From Heliopora coerulea (taxonomy: Eukaryota; Cnidaria; Anthozoa; Scleralcyonacea; Helioporidae): 64,000 bases of DNA. Location of the stretch: contig JASJOG010000615.1 of the NCBI GenBank assembly GCA_030142905.1, forward strand, positions 24,717 through 88,716, given 5' to 3'. Positions 10,260-21,388 of this stretch are shown here, one piece after another; position 1 is the stretch's first letter; each line of letters begins with the position of its first letter. The notes under the pieces are model-generated. The model had not been told where the DNA came from. It was given only the letters and a program-made list of their open reading frames with translations, and searched no databases. A program made the translations under genes and the position numbers.

Positions 10260-12552
10260 TAGATATGTACGTTCGTGCTAAGTTGGCAGGATTTGAAATA
10301 CTGGTAAAAGTTGAACGAAATGAACACAAACTGTAAAAGGATCTCATATATGCCGAGAAAATTTTATCACTCTAGATGTTTTACCCTTTGATAAAATTTT
10401 CACGTTGGCAATCCAGCACGTTGAAGTTATGAAAAAAGCCTCATAAATTCCGGTTTAAATAGGCCATACCCGAATTATCTTCTTCTACTCAGAAACGAGG
10501 CTTGGTGTGAAACCTTTCTTATGAAAGTGAGTTTCTTTTACTTGAGGGAGAAACCTTATTTTCGTATTTTCGTACGAAAGGTTTTTCACCATTCGTCGTG
10601 TCACCGAAGACGAGAATGATAACTCCAGAAGGACTATTTCAAAGGTATTTAAAATTCATTTGAAAATTCTTCCGTTCTGCGTCAATCTATCTTCGAGATT
10701 GCGCTGATAGTTATTTCAAATTTATTGTGAGATTGCTATTATGTCATTTCTATTCAACTCTAAATTCAGTCCTTGCTAGTTTTAATAGCCCTGTCGAAAT
10801 ATTTTTAAAAAATAAAAGTCTGATTATAAATTTAAATTAAAACGAGACACAACTGTACATCTTCCTATCTGAAGTATACCAACGTGTGGTTTGGATGTGA
10901 TGGTATCCAAGCTTATTCACAGTCTTCGACGAGACTAGAGTACTATCAATTCCATAAAGAAGTGATGTATATTCATCGCTTCGTAACTGTTACTAAGCTT
11001 ATTTGTACGTAGATATTTCTACGTTTCTTCCCTTATGGCGTTCTTATGTATATTTTGTTCCTGGTGTCCGTTTTGAACCCAGGAATAGAGTTGTATTACC
11101 GAGTCGAACTGGGAAATAGAGTCATCTCGTCAATGATACAAATACTTGGGAGATGCTTAAGTCTGTTATCGGAAATACACGTCTGGGTGTGCGTATTAAA
11201 ACCAGACGCGTGGAGCTGCCTTCTTGGTGAATTTTCTAGACACATTTGGCGGACGAAATGTTTTCGTGTGGTCGTTTTTCCTTTTTTTTTTCCGTAAAAA
11301 TGGCAAATTCTCTGGCGCTAAATAAAGATGCAAATTCGAATGATATATCATAGTGTATATCACTTCGTTTTTTGGAAGTCACGTCCAGGGCACAAGAAGG
11401 TGCCTCCCACGCGCACAAATGTCACAAATTCTTACAGCATTGTCGACTGAACAATACTATAATATTTTTATCATGGATGAAAAACGTCCATGAATCAATA
11501 ATATTGTTCTTCATTGTTTAAACAATATTGTTCATTACTGATGAAGCATCTACGTTTGTTTACCGACGTTGAAGCATGGAAGACTGTATTGATGTTTACT
11601 ACTGTTAAAATGGCTTTCAACATTCTTGACAAGTTGTTAGTGATTATGGCTAAACAGTCCTTCAACAATAGTTGTGATGACTGGACAATGATGACTGAAA
11701 ACATCGTTCACGAAGTACACCATGACATTCATGGTGTACAGCTGCACTTCGCACAATATTCTTCATATCTGTTATCAGCTGTGAAAAAAACGGTGCATTA
11801 TACAATTGTACGTGACACACTCCGAGTAGTTTTACTAGACGATCACCTGCTAGACAGACAAGCCTCGATTTACATATAAATACTATAAGTGAATTAGGAA
11901 ATCACTGCAAAGACAAGAAATCTACGGAACCTGAAGTGGCCCACGGTACGTGCATTGCGACCAAACATCAATTTAGGCATAAAAATGGCCATATTCGTAA
12001 ATTATGTCGAGATCTACCAACTTACTGACGGAATTTGTCGAACACTAACGTTTAGTTGTAACATGCATAAAATTGATTGCTGTAGCACAAAATTTGTTTT
12101 TCTCTCAAGTTGAAATTTTCTAGTATAAAATCGGGGAAAATGATTGAAAGTTGACGAGGCGACCTATTTTCACGAAATGTTTTACATTTCCTACATCATT
12201 TCTGCAGTTTCCACACTATAATTATTATGTTGATAATCTCCTATAATGTGGTATACTAAAAAAGCAGCTGTTTTTCTTTTTAATATAGTTTAAGTTGCAT
12301 AAAAACGTGTGCTGCAGGTAAACAAGAAAAAAAGCAAAGCCGAGAGACGCCTTTCATTCCAGACGTGGCGCAAACTCGACATTAAATGCGCCTCTATATT
12401 TGGCATTGTTGACTCTATGAGCTTGAAACAGCTGAAGTTTATTTGTAAGAACACAGACATGTTTCCTGTTTAAATTCAAGGAAAACTAACATATTTTATG
12501 GATTGCTTCATAATCAAAGTTTCTTTACGAGGTAAAATTTTCTAACTGTGAG
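10260..12552. other. 2.3 kb without a recognised gene, upstream of the GPCR
   Basis: I see no exon with recognisable homology. Several open frames occur; the longest (plus strand, 11514-11879, 121 codons) has no domain I can name. The stretch contains short inverted repeats: AACAATATTG-type sequence at about 11496-11533, a perfect palindrome GTACACCATGA/TCATGGTGTAC at 11717-11741, and GTGTGAAACCTTTC against GAAAGGTTTTTCACC at about 10507-10590. It probably carries the GPCR 5' UTR and promoter near its right end. Confidence 0.4.
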
Positions 12553-13524
12553 ATGGAACTTGATCGTTGGGAATACATCCTACGTTCAATACTTGGCATC
12601 TTGATCAATATTCTGACTCTCTTCGGGAATTCGATAGTCCTTCTGGCATTTTATCGCTTTAAATCTATTCGAAGCATTCCAAATCTCTTTATTCTGAACT
12701 TGACCATAACGGACTTTCTCCAAGGACTGTTAGTGATGCCTTTCGTGACTACCGCAATCATTGCTCGAGGCTGGAAGTGCGGAGATTTTTTGTGCAATTT
12801 TCAAGGAGCCGTTACGGTTATTATAAACGTGGCTTCTGTTTTTACACTGACATTCGTCAGCTTGGAAAGAAAGCTCGCCATTTGCAACCCGTGGCATCAC
12901 TACCTTTGGTTCAACTCAAGAAAGGTGGCGATTTTGTTCGGTGTCAATTGGTTCAGTTGTTTCCTCGTAGCATTGACTGGGTTCTTCTCGCCAAGGTACG
13001 TGTTCAAACCTCAGTTCATGACGTGTATGGTCGACTGGAGCAAAACTTTCTGGTTCACAATTTACGCGACCACTCTTCACTTCTTCCTTCCGTTCCTTCT
13101 TCTTGTCTACTCCAACGTTTCGATCCTTAAAGTCTTAAGGGGTCGCCAACGAGTTATGTCTAAGTGTAGCCAACAAGGTTACCGAAGAAACGCGCAAACC
13201 CGGCGCACAAACAGAGAAAAGAAAGCGTGGAAAATGCTTTTGACTGTGGTACTGGCGTTCTTCGTGTGTTGGGCGCCATACTACTCTTCTGTCGTTTGTT
13301 CAACGCTGTTTCACGAAGCATGTCCAATAGCTAAAAAGAATAATTTTTATGTCGTGTTGTTCGTCGGCGTGAACAGCTGCGTTAATCCCATCGTGTATTG
13401 CGCTATGAACAACAGTTTTCGTCAAGTGTTTAGTAGACTATTACACTGTCAAACTAACAGCTCAAGGAAACGCATTGCTAAGTCGAAACCTGTTGCTTGT
13501 TGTAGGGAAGAAAGAAATGCATGA
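12553..13524 (+). CDS. Orphan rhodopsin-family (class A) G-protein-coupled receptor, single exon
   Basis: Seven-transmembrane receptor of 323 aa in one uninterrupted exon. Class A landmarks are in order: GN in TM1 (N26 = 1.50), LTITD in TM2 (D54 = 2.50), GWKCGDFLC with C81 at 3.25 and a partner cysteine at 158, ERK in place of DRY (E105-R106-K107), W133 in TM4, P180 in TM5, CWAP in TM6 (W240, P242), and NPIVY in TM7 (278-282) followed by a basic cysteine-containing tail. The long basic third inner loop and CWAPYY resemble the amine/melatonin-like receptors that are expanded and intronless in cnidarians, but I cannot name a ligand. TM3 lacks an obvious aspartate at 3.32 (residue 88 is T or V), which argues against a classical biogenic-amine receptor. 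Confidence 0.9.
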   Translation: MELDRWEYILRSILGILINILTLFGNSIVLLAFYRFKSIRSIPNLFILNLTITDFLQGLLVMPFVTTAIIARGWKCGDFLCNFQGAVTVIINVASVFTLTFVSLERKLAICNPWHHYLWFNSRKVAILFGVNWFSCFLVALTGFFSPRYVFKPQFMTCMVDWSKTFWFTIYATTLHFFLPFLLLVYSNVSILKVLRGRQRVMSKCSQQGYRRNAQTRRTNREKKAWKMLLTVVLAFFVCWAPYYSSVVCSTLFHEACPIAKKNNFYVVLFVGVNSCVNPIVYCAMNNSFRQVFSRLLHCQTNSSRKRIAKSKPVACCREERNA

Positions 13525-14207
13525 TTAACTCTCTCATGCGTACGGTTGTTGTGCGACATCAAATGACAACAATAGAAGAAACGAGAAAAAAAAGAACAAT
13601 ATGAAAAAAAAAAAACAATATGAAAAAAAAACAAAACATGCACGGAAGGGTTTAGGCTGATTTTGAGAAAACTACTTGGATGAGGTTACTCTCAAAATAT
13701 CGTGATAATTCATTGCATATATTTCATATAATTTGAGTTTACTTCAATGTACTTTTATTAAAAAAACTGCTGAGCTTTCATTACGTTGTTTAAAGATTAA
13801 AGTACATGGAAGTAAACTCAAATTATATGAAATAAATCTGTCACTTCATGCAAAGTTTCAAAGAACACATCAATGCGTATGTTGGATATTCCACATGACC
13901 TCTCGTCATGTACAGTAATTTAAAACTGAGAGAAATTCACGAATCACATTTAGGAATATCGGGACGTCTAGGTGTCTCTCCTCTTTCTTGGAAAACGTTT
14001 TCTTGAATGTGAAATTTGAGACAGGGCGAGACAATCCCCTGATAAACTTTAAAAACGTCTCGTGATGCTCGAGTTGTTCAGATCTTAATACACCACGGAG
14101 GTCCTCATGGTGATATCAGTCACATGTCTATCTAAGGTACCAGCAAACTCATTCACAGGGCTGTTCCTCTTTTGAGTCTGAAGTACCGGCTCCCCCGCGA
14201 GCGTTGG
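13525..14207. other. Convergent intergenic region between the GPCR and CERK
   Basis: The 3' ends of the GPCR (plus) and CERK (minus) meet here. It starts with an A-rich tract (13570-13640), then the foldback at 13721-13833. I see no coding exon. The 3' UTRs of both genes must lie here. Confidence 0.5.
13721..13833. repeat. 113-bp foldback (inverted repeat)
   Basis: ATTTCATATAATTTGAGTTT through CAATGTACTTTT on the left is answered by AAAGTACATGGAAGTAAACT through ATATGAAAT on the right, about 35-bp arms with a 40-bp loop. It is likely a MITE remnant or a strong RNA hairpin in the 3' region of one of the two convergent genes. Confidence 0.7.
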
Positions 14208-17200
14208 TCATCGTCGGCAAACGGAGCAAGTCGTCATCCTGTCGCACTCTTCGATGCCGTGAGCAAACAGCGTCACCAACTGGCGATGAACCCTAAACAA
14301 ACAAAATTAATAAGAATGACGAGCTGCGAACGACACGATCAACTGAATGCGAATATTTAACAATCATTCACCGAGTGTGAAGTGAGTCTCGGGGATTATT
14401 CAAGAATATTCACTGAGCCTGAGGCGAACTATAATAATTAACAATATTTATAATTATAATATTTAAATTATAAATATAATTATATTTATAATTATAATAT
14501 TTAATAAGGATTATTCAATAATATTCTCGCTAAGCCTGAGGCGAATTATAATAATTAATAGTATTTATAATATTTAAATTATAAATATAATATTTATAAG
14601 GATTATTCAAGAATATTCACTGAGCTCGAGGCGAATAATTGTTTTAGTGTAATAACACAGATTATTAGAAAGTACTGAACCGTGAACAAGTTGTTTTAAA
14701 AATTCCTAGATAACACATACAAAGGTCTCCACCACTATGAAGGTCCGTGCTATCACAGTTATGTTCACCCGTAGGTGAATATCGAGTATTATGACGTAAT
14801 TTGATTATTCTAATCTGTATTGCTCGAATGTCGTACGATAGGCATGCCAGAGAAGAGGCGGAATTTTCAACACCTATCAGCGGGAATATAAATAAATCGT
14901 AACTCTGATCTTCAGTAGGTGTATGGCGGGTCAATCATGAAGCTCAAGGAACCATTTCTAGGTGACTGGTACCAGGATATCAGGATTCGTCATACAAGCA
15001 TGCAGTACATTTGAAAAATGTCCTGGAAATGGATCTCATTTGCGTCAGTATACGTTCTAAATATTGTTTTAGGAATCTCACTTCACTTTCCTTTCGCCTT
15101 CTCTGCCGGCCTCTACCCCTCTAATTGCTTGTCTGTCTGTCTGTCGCACATGGCGTCCGTCCGTTCATCCTCTCCGGAAATTTACCTCCTTGATAAATTC
15201 TTAATTGTACATTCCTACCTTACATGCACCGAGGGTTCCTCAACGATTTCTCCATCCACATTCCAGACGCTTTTTTGTTGTTTCTGTCGCTCAGCAGTTC
15301 TTTTCTGTCGCGTTAACATGACATTTTTGTCCCGATTTACCCTGGACAGACCGCCAGAGATCTCCTCTACCTCTTCTTCGCTTTCCTCGTGGCACAGCGG
15401 TCGAAATGAAAACTCTTTTACGCGATGGACATCCACAAAATCAAAGTCAAACTACAATGTTAATCGAATCAAGGAAATATTCAATAAACATAAAGCGATC
15501 CAAATTCAATTTCAGGTTCGTGCTATTACAGCTGAGAATGAGTTGTAAAAATCATGTGCATTGTGCACTCACGTGATCAGCTCTTCCCGCCAAGCGGATC
15601 ATGTGACGCAAATGTTGGGCACGTGACGTGTGACGTACGACAACAAGGTCGATAAAACCATCAGCAAGGTGTGCACTGGGGGATACTCCCTCAGGACTTT
15701 TGTGGCTCGCGCAACAGTTGGTCGCCCCGATGACGCTGATAAAACGACCTGTGGTGTTATGCCATCCGACGCCTTCATCTGAAAGAAGAAAGCGATGTTC
15801 TTACAGCACGGCAGTAAAGACCGTCATTTAGTAATAACTGTAGTGTACGTGTTGCTGTCGTAATCAGTCATTACGAGAGTCAAGATTTCATTACATCATC
15901 ACTTTTGACTGTCGTGTAGGACTTGTTCACACGTCATCACTTCAGTGGTGTAGGTATTTCTGACGTCATCGCATAAGCTGTCCACTACGACTCGTTCACG
16001 TCATCACTCACGCTGTCGATTACGTTTTTGTCACACATAACTTATGCTGTGATTTACGACTTGGCGTCATCACTTCTGTCATGTACGCATCACTCACGTC
16101 ATCACTGTAAGACTTGGCCACGTCATCACTCCCGTCATCACTGTAAAACTTGGCCACGTCATCACTTACGCTGTGATATACGTAATCACTTCTGTCGTTC
16201 ACTTACTACTCATCGGCAATCCTGTATTTTAGCGTCGGATTGGATTTGGGAAATAAAATAGCGTCGGATTCATTTTATGAAGAGCGCCGGATTAAAACAT
16301 ATACTCTTAACCCTAACCATAATCCTAACCCTAACCTAACCGAAACCCTAACCCTTTAAAATGAATCCGACGCTATTTTATTTCCCAAGTCCAATCCGAC
16401 GCTAAAATACAGGATTGCCTTACTCATCTTCACTTACGCTGTCATTAACATCGTGTTTATGTCATCACCACTCTGTCTTCCACAATTTGCTCATATAGCT
16501 TACGACTTTCCTGTGTGACTGGCTCACGTAACCTATCAATCCCATCTTATATTTCCGTTTGTCGTATATGACATAACGTGCAGGATTCTAAGAATATGTT
16601 TTGGTATCCTAAGCTACACTCACGATTTTCTGGTGAAAAGAAATGTAACTATTTCAAAATCAATTTCAGAATCATCCTCAGGGTATTATGAAATGATAAC
16701 TTCACAATTAACCATGGTTAATTGTGAAGTTATTACTTCAAAATCAATACTTGGATCTTTATACTGTACTTTACTGCATTAATTTACGACCTTTTACTTT
16801 ACTACAATAATGTAAGTTGTACAGGTAACGTACCAGGCACAAGGTCACCGAACGCCAAATGTGGTGGTGGAAAACAAATATGGCATCTATAAAAATGCAC
16901 GCACAGGACAGTTCTATATTATCTCAATAACCTGTCTAATTCGTTGATATTATTTTGTTTCAATCTCGTTCCCTCCGTACCACTACCATCCCTAAAATAT
17001 TTCAGTCAGTTTTACTTTATATTTTTTCTTCCTTCATTTGCCCTTGTAATCTCTGAAATTGCTATTCTATCAGAACAAGTGAATACATTGTCCTTCTGAC
17101 AGTAACATGAACATGTTATACGTTAAAAAATTTACAGTTTTTCCACCAACCCAGCTCGGCATTTGCTTCTGTCTTTAGGATGCCCTTGAGCATCTGAACT

Positions 17201-20200
17201 TATCAAGTAAGACAGCTCCCCTTCGTAGAACCTTAAAGAGATTAACACAAAGTGCCTTGGTACAAAATTAAAGTACATTGGAAAACTTTTCAAACGAGAA
17301 ACTTGGGACAACAGGAGATTCCATGATTTGGATGTCGTTAATGAGTGATTATACACTTACCTGTTAGCCAAGAATGTCTTGGCTCCAGATATATCATAAC
17401 GCTTTACACCAACCCATCTCAGTTTCTCACTGTCCCTCATAACATCACCAAAGAAACCATAACCAGCAAATGACACTGAAAACTTAAGAAGCTTACTTCC
17501 GCTGTGGATTGATGAGATATCAATTGGTTGGGTTTCACCTGATGAGTAAGATTTGGAGGAAAAAAAGTTGTTCTTTCCAATTCATATGTCAGATGCAATA
17601 CAAGACTAAAATCTATCTGTAATAAAGATCTATCATGGTTCAATGACCTGTTGCATCAAGTAATTTAGTATTTTGGTAGAAAACTAAGGTATAAGTATTT
17701 GATAAACATTTCTGCATAGGATTTTCTCATGAATTATGCACAAGTTCGAGCGAGAAGTAATAATTTTACCATTAATCAGCAATGGTGAAGAGGCAGTACC
17801 TGTAATAATCTGCAATGTTGATGTTACTGGGTCAATTGTTCCTGTCGTACAATAACAGACACAATCTGTGGAACCTAGAGACAAGAGAACAACTCAGCCA
17901 TTTCCTATGCTGAAGTCCACTTTCATCTAACAGTGATAAGCCAGTATTGTCAGTGTATACAGAGTATTAACTTCCTACACTAAATATAGTTATAAGTAAT
18001 TCTATCCTTCTTATCAAAGTATCTATCACACAGTGTATATTAAAATTGAAAAATACACAGCAGTGGGAAATATAATTAAAATAATATTATTAATAAATCT
18101 TGTTTGGTATACATCACCAAGGCAAGTGTATACTAAAAAAGTTATACCAAAAACCAATTCAGGTTACCAATATGCTACACCACTAGTCTACAGCACATAA
18201 AATCTTTGGATGCTTATTTCTTCCCTGTACCTATAGTATACCATAACAAAACTGTGAACTTTAAGGCACGGGGGTCCAGTGTAGATAGCTTCAATAAAAC
18301 AGTGGAGTTCTTGAGGTTATACACTATCTAAAAGATAGAAAAAAAGCTTCTCAACATTTCAAGTGCTTGAAATGTCAAGAAGCTTTTTTTCTATCTTTTA
18401 GATAGTGTATAACCTCAAGAACTCCGAAAACTGTGAACTATTAAGGTGTACATATAAACTGTTGAGGGACTGTAAGTTGTAACATTGAAAGACAGGTGAA
18501 GTAAATATTTGAAGTTCCTACCAGCTGGTATTATTCCCAACTTAATATCTGGTTTCTGTGGATTAAATGCAGTTGCTGTTGAAGATGTCTTGTTTTGTTC
18601 ATCACAGCACAAAACGGCATTAAGCACTTCACTGAACATTCCATCACCTCCAACAGAAATTATCCTACAAATTAAAGAAGTGCCAGAATGTTATGAAGTT
18701 GTTACTCATTATTTCTCAAAATAAGGAGAATTTCTTCCAATGGTGTTGTAATGGGGCAAGTGAGAACAAACACCCCAGGTGTCATGATGAGAGGGTTTCC
18801 AAATCAAGGTGAGCAAAGGTACTATTGTACATTTAACTAAATTCATGGTATTGAGCTTAAAATAGGAACTGGTCAGGTTCTTGGATGTAAAAGTTATTTT
18901 AACCCATAAAAGGGGAAAGGGCACACTTTAGTATTTTACTCTAGCCAATGTCAGACAATTATACTTATCAGAAAGGTTTGAGTACTGCTGAAATGTGAGA
19001 GTAGTTATCTAATGTTTCGAGTGAAGGCCCTTGGTTTTTTCTCTCTGACAAAGGGCCTTCACTCGAAGTGTTAGATAACTACTCTCACATTTCGGCAGTA
19101 CTCAAACCTTTCTGATTATTTCACTTCGATTTCCACACTGCCTATGCAGCACTCCATTTTTATTTCACAATTTTACTTATCAAAAGGATGAGCCCAGCCT
19201 CTTAATAAGTTCAACTTAGTATTCAATTATTATACCACATATGAAATCCCTGATTTTGCTTTGTGAGAGCTCTAAAATTTCTGCAGGGGGGGCTTTCAGA
19301 TATTTGACACAGTGTGGAAGGGGACCAAAGGGAATTGCTAATGCTCACCCTGTTCCTGGATACCCAAAAGCCAGTTGTAAGGAAACTCAGTACTTCAATT
19401 TAAATCATTAAAGTATTAATAATTCAACATACCCATCATATTCTTTTAAATTAGGCTCATTTAAAATGTAGTCATAAGCATGATTTGCTCGTGTTGTTTC
19501 TAAACATCAGAAAATAATTTACTGCAAATTGTTAAATGAACATCAGCTGGATGTTGAGATAAAAAGTATTTTTTGTCAGAAAATCTCAAAGAACATGCAC
19601 TGAGTCTACTCACAGTTTGGTTACTACTCACCAATCACTTCCATACTTATTTTTGCCAGTTCCAGTAATGGTTTAACTTTATTCCTGAAGATCTTTGGTG
19701 CTTGTTTTCTGCCTCCATAAGGGTTTACAAAAATCAATAATTTTTTTGGTCTGCCAAGTTCTACATTAAGCATTTGAGTTAGAAAATAAGTAAGTTAATT
19801 TCTAACTTGCCTCTACTTTTGCCTTACTCTTTGTCTTTTTTCCATTTAAACCCCCTTTTACATGGTGGCACCTAACTCTTTTGCCAACTTTAATGTGCAT
19901 AGCTAATTTGATGAAATATACTGAGTGACATTTTGTCACAAATCAATAAAATAGAAGATAGGTTGTAGTAAAAACATCTTTAAATGTTGTATCATCTTTG
20001 GCCTTCGTGGTATTCCAGTCTCCTTTTCCACTTTCATCCCATTCTCCATACCCATATCCCCATAAGCTGGTTTGTAACTTCTCTCTCCTCAATATAACTT
20101 CCTCACTGTTGTTAAAAATCTTGCAGATCATTGGTAGCATATGCATATGGAACAGTGCTAAAAGCTCCAACACAGAGGCACTTGGAGATACCCCTTCCCA

Positions 20201-21388
20201 TCTCAAACTAGTATACTGACACCTCCCTACCCATTTCCATCCCTCCCTCAAACCCTTGCTCCATCTCCCATTTTGTAATCGTCCTTGTGCATACCTTTTA
20301 CTATATACCAGCCTAACTAACAATGTACAATTATATTATATATTGAAGCTATAACTTCAATTTAAGCTAAACTCTTTAACTGAACTATTGTTGTTGTGGT
20401 TGTTGTTTAACCTAAAGGTTCTTCACCCTTTGCTCCCTTTTGCAAAAGGCAGGGAAAAGATCCAGCCTCTGCTACCCTCTCTAACATTCCTGATCAGACA
20501 TGGATGATACCACTCACTCTCAATATTCAAAAGTGTCCTCCATTACTTTAATTTAAAAAATTGAAATGCTGACAGAACTCAATAATTATCATACCACTAA
20601 TAAGGTCTTGTATTCTTGTAATCCATTTACTTCCCACAGCAGTACTTCCACACTCAAAGTGAAGTTTCTCATTGATCCATTTATGATTTCCCTTTTTCAC
20701 AATAATATGTAAGATAAACGAACTGTAGTTGTTAACAGGGTGTATTGTTTCTAATTCAATGTCATTGGGATGTTCAGCAGTTATTTCCTTGGTCTGAGGC
20801 ACAATAGCTAAGATTCGTTTCACCTTTAGATTGTGGCAATGATGAGAATGACCTGAAAGTTGAAATGTTACCAATGTTAAATCTGTTAGATAACAAGTTT
20901 TAAGAATAAAGAATTATTATTACATACGATTTCATGACAGTAATCAATGCCTAAAGTTAAATAGATTCTCACATTGCTATTTTATTTAAAATAAAATCGA
21001 TTAAAATTATTTTATTGAAAACATTATGAAAACTTTCCCCTCATATCAACAATGGAATACAACTCGCCTTCCACATTAATACACAAAAAAAATGCTCATA
21101 CGATTATCGCTTAGGGGAACTGATGTAACAGTAAATGTTTAATATTCATACACACAATTTCTTTTACCTGAATAAATACATCATATTTTCATATTAAAAT
21201 TGACTTCAACTATTCAGTTTATTGAATATTTGTATGGCAATATCATGTTCAAGCCCTTGTTTACCTTTTTCTCCCAAGGCTGAACCACAACGGCACCATG
21301 ATAAAATTCCGTGGCTCAGTCTTACGTTGTAAGCCTTTCTTTTAATAAAGAGCCTTGAATTGAGATCTTCTGCTTCGTTCGTCGCCAT
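14208..21388 (-). CDS. CERK: Ceramide kinase, 12 exons
   Basis: Lipid kinase making ceramide-1-phosphate from ceramide and ATP at Golgi and plasma membranes. Minus-strand exons in coding order: 21388-21265, 20852-20595, 19760-19632, 19499-19433, 18664-18522, 17874-17800, 17538-17361, 17231-17151, 16886-16834, 15778-15573, 15451-15219, 14292-14208. The total is 1,632 nt, 543 aa (human 537). The N-terminal PH-like region ends near residue 127. The diacylglycerol-kinase catalytic domain has NPYGG (140-144), VGGDGM (197-202), LGIIPAGSTDCVCY (G241) and AGYGFFGD. The CERK-specific CxxxCxxC motif is C349-RAG-C353-HI-C356. Then come SPEGVSPSAHLADGFIDL, RVKEFSF, WNVDGEI and RQLVTLFAHGIEE. The exon 8 donor is a weak GTTGGT, chosen because it restores CxxxCxxC; a stronger GTAAAT 15 nt on would add LVEKL in frame. 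Several introns hold foldback elements. Confidence 0.95.
14370..14650. repeat. AT-rich tandem repeat, about 2.5 units
   Basis: The block GGATTATTCAAGAATATTC, then ACTGAGCCTGAGGCGAA, then an AT palindrome-rich spacer (AATATTTATAATATTTAAAT) occurs near 14390, 14510 and 14600 with variation (AAGCCTGAGGCGAA, GCTCGAGGCGAA). It lies in the first intron upstream of the last CERK exon. I cannot assign a family. Confidence 0.6.
15890..16210. repeat. Minisatellite of GTCATCAC-type units in a CERK intron
   Basis: More than ten copies of CGTCATCACT or close variants, often extended to TTGGCCACGTCATCACT (16110-16165). One site at 15961 reads TGACGTCA, a perfect cAMP-response-element core. The minus-strand open frame through it (SDDVAK-like repeats) is a by-product of repeat periodicity. 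Confidence 0.65.
16215..16420. mobile_element. Foldback element with telomere-like loop and 8-bp target duplication
   Basis: Inverted arms of about 63 bp (GGCAATCCTGTATTTTAGCG through AATCCATTTTA-like ends) at 16215-16277 and 16357-16419. The loop (about 16305-16355) holds several CCCTAA/CCTAACC units, the metazoan telomere motif on this strand. The element is bordered by TACTCATC on both sides (16207-16214 and 16421-16428), an 8-bp duplication typical of hAT-type insertion. It lies between CERK exons 9 and 10. Confidence 0.7.
16665..16740. mobile_element. Collapsed copy of the 7.2-kb palindromic element
   Basis: TTCAGAATCATCCTCAGGG, then TATTATGAAATGATAACTTC, is followed by ACAATTAACCATGGTTAATTGT and GAAGTTATTACTTC. 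The tRNA-like interior present at 7232-7437 is missing, leaving only the terminal repeats back to back. It is in a CERK intron. Confidence 0.6.
18304..18425. mobile_element. 122-bp near-perfect foldback in a CERK intron
   Basis: GGAGTTCTTGAGGTTATACA through AACATTTCAAG is answered by CTTGAAATGTCAAGAAGC through CCTCAAGAACTCC with almost no loop. The arms are about 58 bp and near-perfect. There is no coding capacity. It is likely a recent MITE. Confidence 0.75.
18967..19116. mobile_element. 150-bp foldback in a CERK intron
   Basis: ATCAGAAAGGTTTGAGTACT through GTGAAGGCCCTT is answered by AAGGGCCTTCACTCGA through AAACCTTTCTGAT. The arms are about 65 bp with a few mismatches and the loop is about 20 bp. 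The sequence family differs from the other foldbacks here. Confidence 0.75.

Noticed and set aside
11514..11879. 121-codon open frame upstream of the GPCR
   Set aside because: No domain, no family resemblance, and it overlaps short inverted repeats; it may be chance.
15018..15548. 176-codon plus-strand open frame
   Set aside because: It lies opposite CERK exon 11 and its flanks; the minus strand carries a clear family match, so this is a shadow.
16020..16202. SDDVAK-repeat minus-strand frame in a CERK intron
   Set aside because: It follows the period of the GTCATCAC minisatellite and has no splice-supported place in CERK.
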